From contig NZ_LT964854.1 of assembly GCF_900240305.1 (NCBI RefSeq), forward strand, positions 1,488,001 to 1,552,000: DNA of 64,000 nt, written 5' to 3'. The number at the start of each line of letters is the position of its first letter. The stretch's first letter is position 1. This stretch comes from Ottowia massiliensis (lineage in GTDB: Bacteria > Pseudomonadota > Gammaproteobacteria > Burkholderiales > Burkholderiaceae_C). Position numbers and translations under genes: made by a program. The notes under the pieces are model-generated. The model made no database searches. It was given only the letters and a program-made list of their open reading frames with translations, and was not told the origin of the DNA. Positions 17,428 through 26,172 of this stretch are shown here, piece after piece.

Positions 17428-18240
17428 GTGCTTGCCGCCCTGCTATCTGATGCCCGCGCCCTGCTGCGCTTGCGCCGCCTGCTGGGGCAGCTGACGCTGC
17501 GCGAGCTGAAGGCGCGCTTTGCCGGTTCGGCGGGCGGGCTGCTGTGGGCCTGGGCGCAGCCCGCGCTGGGCATTGCGGCTTATTACCTGGTGTTTGACGT
17601 GGTGTTTGCCTTGCGCGCCGGGCAGGCCGAAGGCGGCGCGGCGGCGCCGAGGCTGGGTTCTTTTCTCATCGTGGGCATGCTGGCCTGGATGGCGTTCAGC
17701 GACGCCACGCAACGCGCCATGAACAGTCTGGTTGAAGCGGGCGGGCTGCTGCAGAAAAACCCCTTGCCGCCCGCGCTGTTTCCGGCCCGCGCCGTACTGG
17801 CCAGCGCTCTGGTTTTCGCGCCTTTGCAGCTGGCGCTGGCGCTGGCCTACTGGCCCATGCATCACGGCGCGTGGGCCGTGGCGGCGCTGCTGCCGCTGGT
17901 GCTGGCGCAGGCGGCGCTGGCCTGGCTGCTGGGCTATTTGCTGGCTGTGCTCACGGCAGCGTTGCGCGATGTGGCGCAGGTGGCGGGTTTTCTATTTTCC
18001 ATTGGCGTGTTCGCTGCGCCTGTGCTGTTTCCCATGAGCATGTTTCCTGAGCGCTGGCGCGCGCTGCTGTGGCTCAATCCCATGACGGCCTGGGTGCTGT
18101 CCTATCAGGCCGTGCTTTTGCAGGGGCAATGGCCGCCTGCTCAGGCCTGGCTGGCTGTGCTGGCCTGGCTGGCTGTGCTGGCCTGGCTGCTGAATGCGGC
18201 CTTGCGCCGCGTGCGCGATCAACTGGTGGATTGGCTGTGA
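17428..18240 (+). CDS. wzm: Polysaccharide ABC exporter, permease (Wzm-type)
   Basis: 270-residue ABC-2 type permease with a short cytoplasmic N-terminus (LTLRELKARFAGS, typical of the KpsM/Wzm/TagG family) and six hydrophobic segments. The late motif LFPMSMFPERWRALLWLNPMT matches the family signature. Starts at GTG 17428; no nearby ATG fits. A short in-frame tandem duplication near the end gives WLAVLAWLAVLAWL in the last helix. It pairs with the ATPase downstream to export O-antigen-like glycan across the inner membrane. Confidence 0.87.
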   Translation: MLAALLSDARALLRLRRLLGQLTLRELKARFAGSAGGLLWAWAQPALGIAAYYLVFDVVFALRAGQAEGGAAAPRLGSFLIVGMLAWMAFSDATQRAMNSLVEAGGLLQKNPLPPALFPARAVLASALVFAPLQLALALAYWPMHHGAWAVAALLPLVLAQAALAWLLGYLLAVLTAALRDVAQVAGFLFSIGVFAAPVLFPMSMFPERWRALLWLNPMTAWVLSYQAVLLQGQWPPAQAWLAVLAWLAVLAWLLNAALRRVRDQLVDWL

Positions 18241-19529
18241 GTGGCTCAAGAATGAACGGCGGAGCTGGCGCGGCAGATGCCGTGGTGCTGCGCGCCTGCG
18301 GCCTTGGCAAGGAATACCGTTTGTACGATTCGCCGCGCCAGCGCCTGAAGGCGCTGCTGACCGGGCGGGCGCAGCACAGGAGCCACTGGGCCTTGCGCGA
18401 TGTGTCATTCGAGCTGCGGCGCGGTCAATGCATAGGCGTGATCGGCGACAACGGCGCGGGCAAAAGTTCGCTGCTCAAGCTGCTAGCGGGCACTTTGCAG
18501 CCCACACGGGGCCGGATTGAGCGTCAGGGGCGCATCACGGCCATTCTGGAACTGGGCGCGGGTTTTCACCCTGATTTCAGCGGGCGCGACAACCTGTATT
18601 TCGGCGGCAGCATGATTGGCATCAGCCACGAGGAAATGGCGCGGCTGGAGCCTGAAATCGTTGCTTTTGCAGGCCTGGGCGAAGCCATGTCGCGCCCCGT
18701 CAAGACTTATTCCTCCGGCATGGCGGTGCGGCTGGCTTTCGCGCTGGTCACGGCGGTGCAGCCGGATGTGCTCATCATCGACGAAGCGCTGGCCGTGGGC
18801 GACCAGCATTTCCAGAAGAAATGCGTGGAGCGCATCACGGCCTTCAAGAAAAACGGCTGCACCATTTTGTTTTGCTCGCACAGCCCCTACCACATCCGCA
18901 CGCTGTGCGACGTGGCCTTGTGGCTGGATGGCGGGCAGGTGAAGGAATTCGGCCCGACCGAGCCAGTGCTGGGCGCTTACGAGATGCACACGCGCCTGCG
19001 CAATGCCCCGCCTGAAGAAGCAGAGGCAGCAGAAGCGCCCGCAAAGGCGGTTGAAGGCAACGCGGCTGATGCCCCCGCCGCTGGCAGCGCGCCGCCCGCG
19101 TCGCCCTACCCGCCGCCGCAGCCAGACGCATCGGCGCGCATCATCTCGGTGGACATTGCCAATTTGGGCGAGGGGGAGCCACCCCTGCTGCAAGGGCGCG
19201 ATCTTGTCGCCACCATCACCGTGCGCGGCCACGGCCAGGAGCGGCCCAACGTGGGTTTCATGATCGAGCAGTCGCGCGGCGTGGGCATTACTTCGCTGGC
19301 CACGCATGAGGAAGGCGCAGCCCCGCAGCCGCTGGGCGATGGCCTCTGGCGCAGCGTGCTCACCTTCCCCGACTTGCCCCTGCACAGCGGCGAATACGTG
19401 GTCAGCGCCTTTTTGTTTGACGCCAGCGGCCTGGTGGTGTACGAGCAGTGGTTCCAGTTTTTGCATTTCCGCTTCGTCACTCCCACGCTGATGCCCGGCC
19501 TGGTTCGCCTGCCGCACCGCTGGGAATGA
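18237..19529 (+). CDS. wzt: Polysaccharide ABC exporter, ATPase with C-terminal glycan-binding domain (Wzt-type)
   Basis: The ATPase domain (about 15-245) has Walker A GDNGAGKSSLLKLLAG, a variant signature TYSSGMAVRLAF and Walker B VLIIDEALAVGD with the H-loop CSHSP. A Pro/Ala-rich linker (about 260-300) leads to a beta-sandwich Wzt_C-like domain (about 305-425). In the characterised O9a system this domain recognises the finished O-antigen chain end. GTG 18237 overlaps the wzm stop (GTGA) and has GGTGGA six bases upstream, so it is preferred; ATG 18252 is the alternative. Together with the methyltransferase downstream this suggests methyl-capped chain export. Confidence 0.87.
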   Translation: MSGSRMNGGAGAADAVVLRACGLGKEYRLYDSPRQRLKALLTGRAQHRSHWALRDVSFELRRGQCIGVIGDNGAGKSSLLKLLAGTLQPTRGRIERQGRITAILELGAGFHPDFSGRDNLYFGGSMIGISHEEMARLEPEIVAFAGLGEAMSRPVKTYSSGMAVRLAFALVTAVQPDVLIIDEALAVGDQHFQKKCVERITAFKKNGCTILFCSHSPYHIRTLCDVALWLDGGQVKEFGPTEPVLGAYEMHTRLRNAPPEEAEAAEAPAKAVEGNAADAPAAGSAPPASPYPPPQPDASARIISVDIANLGEGEPPLLQGRDLVATITVRGHGQERPNVGFMIEQSRGVGITSLATHEEGAAPQPLGDGLWRSVLTFPDLPLHSGEYVVSAFLFDASGLVVYEQWFQFLHFRFVTPTLMPGLVRLPHRWE

Positions 19530-19550
19530 GCGTTTTTCAAGTGCCTCTCA

Positions 19551-19575
19551 GAACCTGTTCAACGTCCGTCCGTGG
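19551..19575 (+). repeat. Short intergenic motif AGCCTGTTCAAAG, copy b
   Basis: Sequence GAACCTGTTCAACGTCCGTC, between wzt and the methyltransferase gene. Diverged copy. Confidence 0.35.
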
Positions 19576-19758
19576 GCGCGAAAAGCGCGAACGCGGGCGG
19601 TCTGCGGCGTTGCCAATCCTCGCCAGGCAGCAAGGGGGCATCAGGCCCGCCGGTGGTTACCGTTCATCCCAATCTGCGCCCTCTCACGACCAGACGCTGA
19701 ACAAGGTTTTGAAGCACCTTTTGTGCGCCTTCGGGCGTCTTTCGCAAGGAACACAGCC

Positions 19759-20637
19759 ATGACTTCATCTTCCCCCGCCGACTGGCTCGCCCAGGGCCAG
19801 GCCGCCTTGCAAACGGGCGACCGCGCCGCCGCCGCCCAGGCGCTGGAGCAGGCGCGCAAGCATGAGGCCACGCGGCTGGCCGCGCACAACCTGATCGAAC
19901 GCCACGGCCTGCCGGGCGCGTTTGCCGAATGGATGGGCGTGAACTGCGAGATTTCGCCGCAAGACGACATCTACCGCTTCTTTGACGGCCACCCCACCTC
20001 CATCAACCCGCTGCGCGACTACCTGGCCGATGGCTGGCGCACGCTTGCCGAGCTGATGCTGCTGCTCGAAAGCGTGGACCGGCCCCTGCTGCGCGTGGCG
20101 AGCTTTCTGGAATTTGCCAGCGGCCACGGGCGCTTCACGCGGCATCTGGCCCAGGCGCTGGGCGCGGGCAAAGTCACCGTGTCCGACGTGGTGCCCGACG
20201 CCGTGCAATTCGCGCGCGATGTGCTGGGCGTGCAAGGCTTTGTCTCCACGCGCGAGTCGCAAGCGCTGGCCTGGCGCGGACGGCACGAAGTGGTGTTCGC
20301 GCTCTCGCTGTTCAGCCACTTGCCGCGCGCCAGCTGGGGGCCTTGGCTAGCAAAGCTGGGCGAGCTGGTCGCGCCCGGCGGCCTGCTCATCCTCACCACC
20401 CACGGCGCGGAAGCGGCGCGCCGCCAGCAGGTTGCGCTGGATGCCGAAGGCTTTTTCTTCGCGCCCTCCAGCGAATCCACCGCAATTGACGCGCAAGACT
20501 ACGGCACCACCTTCACCAGCGAAGGTTTCGTGCGTGCCCGCGTGGCCGAGTGCCTGCCCGGCATGGCGCTGCTGCGCTTTGCGCCCACGTGGTTCTGGCA
20601 TCACCAGGATGCCGTGGTCATTCACAAGCCGGCCTGA
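19759..20637 (+). CDS. SAM-dependent methyltransferase
   Basis: 292 residues. The Ala-rich helical N-terminus (about 5-50, TPR-like) is followed by a class I Rossmann methyltransferase domain. Motif I is FLEFASGHGRFTRHL near residue 118 and the following strand ends VTVSDVVPDAVQFAR. The PGGLLILTTHG segment is motif III-like. Start ATG 19759 has AAGGA upstream. Its place after wzm/wzt suggests O-antigen or surface glycan methylation, but the substrate cannot be read from sequence. Confidence 0.78.
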   Translation: MTSSSPADWLAQGQAALQTGDRAAAAQALEQARKHEATRLAAHNLIERHGLPGAFAEWMGVNCEISPQDDIYRFFDGHPTSINPLRDYLADGWRTLAELMLLLESVDRPLLRVASFLEFASGHGRFTRHLAQALGAGKVTVSDVVPDAVQFARDVLGVQGFVSTRESQALAWRGRHEVVFALSLFSHLPRASWGPWLAKLGELVAPGGLLILTTHGAEAARRQQVALDAEGFFFAPSSESTAIDAQDYGTTFTSEGFVRARVAECLPGMALLRFAPTWFWHHQDAVVIHKPA

Positions 20638-20661
20638 AAGCCTGTTCAAAGCCCGTCATGG
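20637..20661 (+). repeat. Short intergenic motif AGCCTGTTCAAAG, copy c
   Basis: AAGCCTGTTCAAAGCCCGTC, directly after the methyltransferase stop and 34 bases before repeat R6. Confidence 0.5.
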
Positions 20662-20694
20662 CCCGCAGACACAGGCCGGGCGGCATCAGAAACA

Positions 20695-20772
20695 GGAGCG
20701 AATTTGAGGGGGTAAAAATGCCTCTTCGCGCAGTTTCCACTAGGACCTCATGCTATTGATAAAAGAGCGGAA
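20695..20772 (+). repeat. 78 bp interspersed repeat, copy R6
   Basis: From GGAGCGAAT to GAGCGGAAT, with the consensus core ACTAGGACCTCATGCTATTG. Confidence 0.9.
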
Positions 20773-20861
20773 TTACGCCCTCCTGCTTTCTGCCAGCGCT
20801 TCGCCCTTCGTTCATGCCGTACCGCGATGACTTTCGCCGTGGCTTTTCTTCTTGCTCCTTG

Positions 20862-21434
20862 ATGACCGATTCCGCTCAAGCTGCCGCCGCCCGCCCGCGC
20901 TGGCCCGCCCGTTTTTGCCAATGGATCAAACGCGGGTGGCGGCGGCGCCTGGTGTCGCTGGCCGTCTTCGCCGCCGCGCTGCTGGCCGTGGGCGCATGGC
21001 AGACGCGGCATGTGCCTGACGGCATGGCGCCCGCGCTGGCAGGCACGCTGCCCGACGGGCGCGCGCTCACGCTGGCGCAGTGGCGCGCCGCCCATCCGGG
21101 GCGGGCCGTGGCGGTGCACTTCTGGGCCGAGTGGTGCTCCATTTGCCGGCTGGAACAGGGCCACGTATCCAGCCTGATGCAAAACTGGCCCGTGCTGACG
21201 GTGGCCACCCGCTCCGGCGACGGGCAGGCCGTGGCCCGCACGCTGGCGCGCCGTGGCCTGGGCGGCTGGCCAACCATCGTGGACGAAGACGGCGCCATTG
21301 CCCGCGCCTGGGGCATCAGCGGCGTGCCCGCGTTCATCGTCATTGACCCGCAGGGCCAAATACGCGCGGCCAGCATGGGCTACACGCCCACGCTCACCAT
21401 GCGCCTGCGGCTGTGGTGGGCGCAGCGTTTCTGA
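20862..21434 (+). CDS. Thioredoxin-like thiol:disulfide protein (TlpA/ScsD type), membrane-anchored
   Basis: 190 residues. An N-terminal transmembrane anchor (about 31-47, LVSLAVFAAALLAVGAW) places the thioredoxin fold in the periplasm. The active site is WAEWCSICRLEQ (CxxC) and the cis-Pro loop is ISGVPAFIVIDP. TlpA/ScsD/DsbE-like proteins reduce or isomerise disulfides, for example in cytochrome maturation or copper stress; the partner is not visible here. ATG 20862 is chosen as a typical start; ATG 20814 would add 16 residues. Neither has a strong ribosome binding site. It converges on lptC across repeat R7. Confidence 0.8.
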   Translation: MTDSAQAAAARPRWPARFCQWIKRGWRRRLVSLAVFAAALLAVGAWQTRHVPDGMAPALAGTLPDGRALTLAQWRAAHPGRAVAVHFWAEWCSICRLEQGHVSSLMQNWPVLTVATRSGDGQAVARTLARRGLGGWPTIVDEDGAIARAWGISGVPAFIVIDPQGQIRAASMGYTPTLTMRLRLWWAQRF

Positions 21435-21447
21435 ACGCCCGGGGCCG

Positions 21448-21471
21448 AGAGCCTGTTCAAAGTCTGCCCAT
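21448..21471 (+). repeat. Short intergenic motif AGCCTGTTCAAAG, copy d
   Basis: AGAGCCTGTTCAAAGTCTGC, the best example of the motif in the window, about 105 bases before repeat R7. Confidence 0.5.
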
Positions 21472-21577
21472 CCCAATTCGCCTTCTACCTCCCACGGCCA
21501 GATTGCGGTCTGGCTCTGATACAGCCTTGTGGCGAAGCCGCTGGGCTGCGCGCTTGGGCGAATCAAACCAAAAACAG

Positions 21578-21654
21578 GAGCGAATCTGAAGGGGTTCAGA
21601 TGCCGCGCCGCGCAATATCCACCAGGACCTATCGCTATGGATTAAGGAGCGAGA
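21578..21654 (+). repeat. Interspersed repeat, copy R7
   Basis: From GGAGCGAAT to GGAGCGAGA with core ACCAGGACCTATCGCTATGG. It ends 11 bases from the lptC stop, between convergent genes. Confidence 0.88.
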
Positions 21655-21664
21655 AAAGGCCCGG

Positions 21665-22279
21665 TCAGCGGCGCGGGGCGATGGCGCCGCGCACGCGGCC
21701 TTTGAGTTGCGCGATGCCGCTGGCGCGGTCGTATTCAAAAGCGTCGCCCGTGAAGCGGTCAGGCCCGCGCGTGATTTGCACAGGCTCATGCGAGATGACG
21801 CGCTCGTCGTTGATGAAGGCCAGCAGGCGTTCGCCTTCAAAGACGACGGCGGGCGCGCCCTGGCTGGCGGGCGCGGCCTGGCGTTCCACGCGGGCGTGGC
21901 CGATGAGTTCGACTTCGCTGCCGTCGTCTTTGGCGGTGGCGCTTTCGGCGGTGGCGGTGGCGAGTTCGCCGCCTTCTCCCCAGGCTTGCAGGCGGGGGGT
22001 GCGCACGTGCAGGGTTTGCGTGGCGGGGTAGTGCCGGCCTTGCGCGCCGGTGATGCGGGTGCGCAGCTGCCCGTCGGGCGCGAAGGTTTGCACGGTGAAG
22101 TCGCGCATGAAGTAGTCCGGCTCGTCAGCGGGCGCTTGCTGCGCGGCGGGCGGCACGATTTGCGGGGCGCTGCGCACCAGCCACCAGGTGCCCAGGGCGA
22201 ATACGCCCATCATGAGGGCGGGCAGCCAGGCGAAGAAGTGGTCTCGGCTGCGGCGCAGCAGGCGGGCGCGGTTGATCAT
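21665..22279 (-). CDS. lptC: LPS export protein LptC
   Basis: 204 residues. An N-terminal single transmembrane helix (about 14-33, FFAWLPALMMGVFALGTWWL) is followed by a periplasmic beta-jellyroll of the LptC/DUF1239 type (DYFMRDFTVQTFAPDGQLR, then IARV-like repeats ending FTGDAFEYDRASGIAQLKGR). LptC joins the LptB2FG transporter to the LptA bridge. The start overlaps the kdsC stop (ATGA). In many proteobacteria lptA and lptB follow directly; here the gene ends at repeat R7 and a convergent gene instead. Confidence 0.9.
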   Translation of the reverse strand: MINRARLLRRSRDHFFAWLPALMMGVFALGTWWLVRSAPQIVPPAAQQAPADEPDYFMRDFTVQTFAPDGQLRTRITGAQGRHYPATQTLHVRTPRLQAWGEGGELATATAESATAKDDGSEVELIGHARVERQAAPASQGAPAVVFEGERLLAFINDERVISHEPVQITRGPDRFTGDAFEYDRASGIAQLKGRVRGAIAPRR

Positions 22280-22899
22280 GCGGGGCGGCCGCTTTCAGCT
22301 TCGGTTCCGGTTCCGCTTGCGGCTGCGCTGATGCTTTCCGCGCCGCCTGCATCCAGCTGGGCTTGCAGCAGGCGGCGGTAGTGGCCGCTGGCGGTGAGCA
22401 GCAGGTCGCAAAACTCGCGGGCCGCGCCTGCGCCGCCCGCCGCGCGGGTGACGTAGTGCGCGCGCGCCAGCACTTCGGGGTGGGCGCCCGGCGGGGCGCA
22501 GGCGAAGGCGGCGCGCGTCAGCAGGGGCAAATCGGGCCAGTCGTCGCCGATCACGGCGGCTTCGCGCCAGCCGCAGCCCATTTCGTTCAGCAGGGCCTGG
22601 GCGGCGGGCAGCTTGTTTTCTGCGCCCAGGCGCTGGCGCGTCAGGCCCAGGCTGGCTAGGCGCGCGCGCAGCGCGGGCGAGTCGCGGCCTGAAATGACCA
22701 CGGGCGCGATGCCCGCCTGTTGCAGCAGGCGGATGCCGTGGCCGTCCAGCGAGTGAAAGCGCTTGAGCGGCTCGCCGCCGGCGTCCAGATACAGGCCGCC
22801 GTCGGTGAGCACGCCGTCCACGTCAAAAATGGCCACGCGCATGCCTTGCGCGGGCAGCAGGGTTTCGGCAGGCCAGGTCAGAAAGGCGGTGGCGTTCAT
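22276..22899 (-). CDS. kdsC: 3-deoxy-D-manno-octulosonate 8-phosphate phosphatase KdsC
   Basis: Cytoplasmic HAD phosphatase making KDO for the LPS inner core. Motif I is IFDVDGVLTDGGLYLD (the C0-type HAD form typical of KdsC), motif II lies in VVISGRDSPALRARL and motif IV in VIGDDWPDLPLL. 207 residues is slightly longer than the usual 170-190, with about 15 extra N-terminal residues and an extra C-terminal tail of about 25. It sits between kdsD (19-base gap) and lptC (overlap) in the normal KDO/LPS export order. Confidence 0.92.
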   Translation of the reverse strand: MNATAFLTWPAETLLPAQGMRVAIFDVDGVLTDGGLYLDAGGEPLKRFHSLDGHGIRLLQQAGIAPVVISGRDSPALRARLASLGLTRQRLGAENKLPAAQALLNEMGCGWREAAVIGDDWPDLPLLTRAAFACAPPGAHPEVLARAHYVTRAAGGAGAAREFCDLLLTASGHYRRLLQAQLDAGGAESISAAASGTGTEAESGRPA

Positions 22900-22918
22900 G
22901 CGGGCTTTCAGTGCGGGT

Positions 22919-23899
22919 TCAGATGACTTTGGCGCGCATCAGGTCGTGGCTGCTGACCACGCCTTGCAGCCGGCCTTCGCCGCCCTGCACCAGCAGCACG
23001 CTGATGCGGTGGCGCTCCATGAGCTTGGCCGCTTCGGCGGCCAGGGCGGCGGGGGCGATGTGGCGCGGGCTGGCGTGCATCACGTCGCGCGCGGTCAAGG
23101 GGCGCAAGTCGCGCCCGGTTTCGATCAGGCGGCGCAAATCGCCGTCGGTGAAGATGCCGATGGCGCGGCCTTGCGCGTCGGCAATGGCGGCCGCGCCCAG
23201 GCCCTTGGCGCTGATTTCGCGCATCAGCTCGCTGAAAGAGGCCTCGGGCGGCACGCACGGCACTTCGCTGCCCTGGCGCATCACGTCCGCCACGCGCGTG
23301 AGCAGCTTGCGGCCCAGCGCGCCGCCGGGGTGCGAGCGGGCGAAGTCTTCGGCCTTGAAGCCGCGCGCATCCAGCAGCGCCACGGCCAGCGCGTCGCCCA
23401 GCGCCAGCTGGGCCGTGGTGCTGGCGGTGGGGGCCAGGTTGAGCGGGCAGGCTTCCCGGGCCACGCCGCTGTCGAGCAGCACATCGGCGCAGCCGGCCAG
23501 CGTGGAATGCGGCTGGCCCGTCATGGCCACCAGCGGCGCGCCCATGCGCTTGATGAGCGGCAAGATGGCGTTCAGCTCGGCGCTTTCGCCGCTGTTGGAA
23601 ATGGCCAGCGCCACGTCTTGCGGCTGAATCATCCCCAGATCGCCGTGGCTGGCCTCGGCCGGGTGCACGAACAGCGCGGGCGTGCCGGTGGAAGCGAGCG
23701 TGGCGGCCACCTTGCGCCCCACGTGCCCGCTTTTGCCCATGCCCATGACCACCACGCGCCCCTGGCAGGCCAGCATCAGCTCCACGGCGCGCGCAAAGCC
23801 TTGCGGCGTCAGGCGGCTTTTGAGGCCGAGAATGGCCGCCGATTCAATGTCCAGCGTCTCGCGCGCCAGCCGCAGCGCTTGTTCAGGAGAAAAATGCAT
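22919..23899 (-). CDS. kdsD: D-arabinose 5-phosphate isomerase KdsD (KpsF family)
   Basis: Converts ribulose 5-phosphate to arabinose 5-phosphate, the first step of KDO synthesis. The SIS domain (about 35-170) contains VVVMGMGKSGHVGRK, HPAEASHGDLGM and ISNSGES. HPGGALGRKLL precedes two CBS domains (about 200-325, with IGIFTDGDLRRLIE and the final VVSSHDLMRAKVI). 326 residues fits the family. Start ATG 23899 gives the usual N-terminus; an upstream ATG at 23929 would add 10 unsupported residues. Confidence 0.95.
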   Translation of the reverse strand: MHFSPEQALRLARETLDIESAAILGLKSRLTPQGFARAVELMLACQGRVVVMGMGKSGHVGRKVAATLASTGTPALFVHPAEASHGDLGMIQPQDVALAISNSGESAELNAILPLIKRMGAPLVAMTGQPHSTLAGCADVLLDSGVAREACPLNLAPTASTTAQLALGDALAVALLDARGFKAEDFARSHPGGALGRKLLTRVADVMRQGSEVPCVPPEASFSELMREISAKGLGAAAIADAQGRAIGIFTDGDLRRLIETGRDLRPLTARDVMHASPRHIAPAALAAEAAKLMERHRISVLLVQGGEGRLQGVVSSHDLMRAKVI

Positions 23900-23987
23900 G
23901 GGCGCGGATTCTAGGCAGCGGCGCTGCAAGAGCCGCCCGCCAGAGCGCCGGAAAGCGATGCGCGCGGGCAGGAAAAGAGCGGCATGT

Positions 23988-24065
23988 TTTCGCTCCTCTA
24001 TTCATAGCATGAGGTCCTAGTGGAAATTGCGCGAAACGGCATTTCAGCCTGCCTGAATTTGCTCC
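23988..24065 (-). repeat. 78 bp interspersed repeat, copy R8 (overlaps ampG 3' end)
   Basis: On the minus strand from GGAGCAAAT to GGAGCGAAA, with core ACTAGGACCTCATGCTATGA. Its left end encodes the last residues of the permease gene (KQEQIQAG) and its stop codon. Confidence 0.9.
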
Positions 24066-25747
24066 TGTTTCCTTGAACTCTCCGCCCGCTGCGCCAGCCA
24101 GACGAGCGCCAGCACCGGCAGCCCCAGCAGGGCGGTGGCGGTGAAGAAGTTCGCGTAGCCAAAGGCATTGACGTAGTGCCCCGAAAACCCCGCCAGCAGC
24201 TTCGGCCCCAGCAGCATGAGCGAGGAAAACAGCGCGTACTGCGTGGCCGAGTAGCCCAGGCTGGTCAGGCTGCTCAGGTAGCCCACGAAGGCGGCCGAGG
24301 CCAGGCCCGAGGCCAGGTTGTCCGCCGACACCACCGCCGCCAGCGCCGCCACGCTGTGGCCGTAGCCTGCCAGCCAGGCGAAAAGCAGATTGCTCAGCGA
24401 CGACAGCAGCGCCCCCAGCATGAGGATGCGCATCACGCCAAAGCGCAGCGCCAGGCCGCCGCCCACGAAAGCGCCCAGCAGCGTCATCACCAGCCCCCAG
24501 GTCTTGCTGACGGCGGCCACTTCATCCTTGGTGTAGGCCATGTCCACGTAAAAAGGATTGGCCATGATGCCCATCACCGTGTCGCTGATGCGGTAAGTGC
24601 CGATGAGCGCCAGCAGCAGCAGCGCCTGCCGGCCGTGGCGGCCAAAGAAATCGGCGAACGGGGCCACAAAGCTCGCCTGCCCCCAGGCCAGCGCCAGCGC
24701 CGCGCGGCTGCGTGCGGCAGGCCGCCAGCGCGGGCCGCGCCCCTTCGCGCCCGCCCAGGTGAGGGCCGCTGCCAGCGCCGCCACGGCCATTTGCGGCCAG
24801 ACAGAGGCCCGGGCGGCCCAGGCCGTCCCGGTCAAGGGCAGCAGCGCCGCTGCCTGCGCCTGCCCCCAGCCTTGCACGGCTGCCACCCAGCCCGCGCCTG
24901 TGGCCGCGCCCGCCAGGCTGGCCAGCAGCAGCGCCCACAGCGAAGCCGCCGCCAGCGCCGCCAGCGGCACGCCCCGCGCGGCCACACGGCGCACGGCGCG
25001 CAGCCACTGGGCGCGATCGGCCATGCCGCGCTGCGTGGTGGCCGCCGGCTCGGGCGCGAGCAGCAGCGTGCCCACGCCCACCAGCATGGAGGCGGCCATG
25101 ACCAGATAGGCGCGGCGCCAGCCCGCGTTGTCATACCCGCTGGCGGAGGCGCTGGCGGAAGCGAGCGCGGACGTGTCTTGCGCCGCGCCCGCCAGCCACA
25201 GCGCGCCGGCGCCCGCCCAGATCATGGCCAGGCGGTAGCCTGTCTGGTAGCTGGCGGCCAGCAGCGGCTGCTGCTGCGCCGGGGCCGATTCGATGCGCCA
25301 GGCATCCAGCGCAATGTCTTGCGTGGCCGAAGCAAAAGCCACCGCCAGCGCGCACCAGGCCACCATGTGCAGGCCGTTTTGCGGATGGGCCAGCGCCATG
25401 CCCGCCAGCCCCGCCATCACGCCCAGCTGCCCCAGCAGCAGCCAGCCGCGCCGCTGCCCCAGGCGGCGCGTGAGCAGCGGCACGGGCAGGCGGTCCACCA
25501 GCGGCGCCCACACCCACTTGAAGCCGTAGGCCAGCCCCACCCAGCTCAGGTAGCTGATGGTGGCCCGGTCCACTCCCGCCTCGCGCAGGCGGAACGAGAG
25601 CGTGCCCATCACCAGCAGCAGCGGCAGCCCGGCCGCAAAGCCCAGCGCCAGCATGCGCAGGCTCATGGGCTGCATCATGGTGCGCAAACGGGCGCGCAGG
25701 CGGCTGGCCCATGATCGGGGGAACAAGAAAGGCGGGAAGGCGGGCAT
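24044..25747 (-). CDS. ampG: AmpG-like muropeptide MFS permease
   Basis: 567 residues with about 12-14 transmembrane segments, major facilitator superfamily. The N-terminal pattern (MSLRMLALGFAAGLPLLLV, SYLSWVGLAYGFKWVWAPLV, ASATQDIALDAWRIE) is characteristic of AmpG, which imports anhydro-muropeptides for cell-wall recycling and beta-lactamase signalling. ATG 25747 is chosen among several; the conserved part begins at MMQPMSLRM, so a start about 25 residues later is possible. The last eight codons and the stop lie in repeat R8, so the native C-terminus was probably altered. Confidence 0.85.
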   Translation of the reverse strand: MPAFPPFLFPRSWASRLRARLRTMMQPMSLRMLALGFAAGLPLLLVMGTLSFRLREAGVDRATISYLSWVGLAYGFKWVWAPLVDRLPVPLLTRRLGQRRGWLLLGQLGVMAGLAGMALAHPQNGLHMVAWCALAVAFASATQDIALDAWRIESAPAQQQPLLAASYQTGYRLAMIWAGAGALWLAGAAQDTSALASASASASGYDNAGWRRAYLVMAASMLVGVGTLLLAPEPAATTQRGMADRAQWLRAVRRVAARGVPLAALAAASLWALLLASLAGAATGAGWVAAVQGWGQAQAAALLPLTGTAWAARASVWPQMAVAALAAALTWAGAKGRGPRWRPAARSRAALALAWGQASFVAPFADFFGRHGRQALLLLALIGTYRISDTVMGIMANPFYVDMAYTKDEVAAVSKTWGLVMTLLGAFVGGGLALRFGVMRILMLGALLSSLSNLLFAWLAGYGHSVAALAAVVSADNLASGLASAAFVGYLSSLTSLGYSATQYALFSSLMLLGPKLLAGFSGHYVNAFGYANFFTATALLGLPVLALVWLAQRAESSRKQEQIQAG

Positions 25748-26172
25748 CAGGGCAGGCCGCAAACGCGGGAGAGGCCGTAGAAAGGGCGTGGAGAAAAAGT
25801 GGCGGGCAATTATCCGGAGCCATGCTGGCATGCCGCCGCGCCGCGCTGGCCCTGGCAAACATGCCGCCTGAAAGCCTGTGTCAAGCCTGCCTGCGGGTGC
25901 CTGCGAGTGCGAAAGGCGCGGCTTTGGACGCTCTTGGGCCTTGCAGTCCACCCCGATCCGCTCTTTCGTCCCTCACGGCCAGACTCTGTGCAGGTTCAGG
26001 AAAGATGCGAAAAACAGCGCGTAGAAAACCTGAAGGCCGGAAAGCGCGCGGGATGGCGCTTTTTCTGCGGCGCGGTTTGAGGCTCGCCTTTGCCTGCCTT
26101 GCGGAGCCTGCCGCCGCAGGGCGCGCCTACAATTTGCAGTTTTGTTACGACACCTGCAAAAAGGACACTCCC
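25748..26172. other. Divergent intergenic region ampG - ilvE
   Basis: 425 bases between divergent genes. It contains one motif copy (25871-25896) and a TACAAT at 26128-26133 that could be an ilvE -10 box without a good -35. No copy of the 78 bp repeat is present. Confidence 0.45.
25871..25896 (+). repeat. Short intergenic motif AGCCTGTTCAAAG, copy e
   Basis: AAAGCCTGTGTCAAGCCTGC, a diverged copy in the ampG-ilvE gap. Confidence 0.35.

Noticed and set aside
24176..25714. 512-codon plus-strand frame opposite the ampG-like permease
   Set aside because: Gln/Arg/His-rich shadow translation of a membrane protein gene; no domain or start signal.
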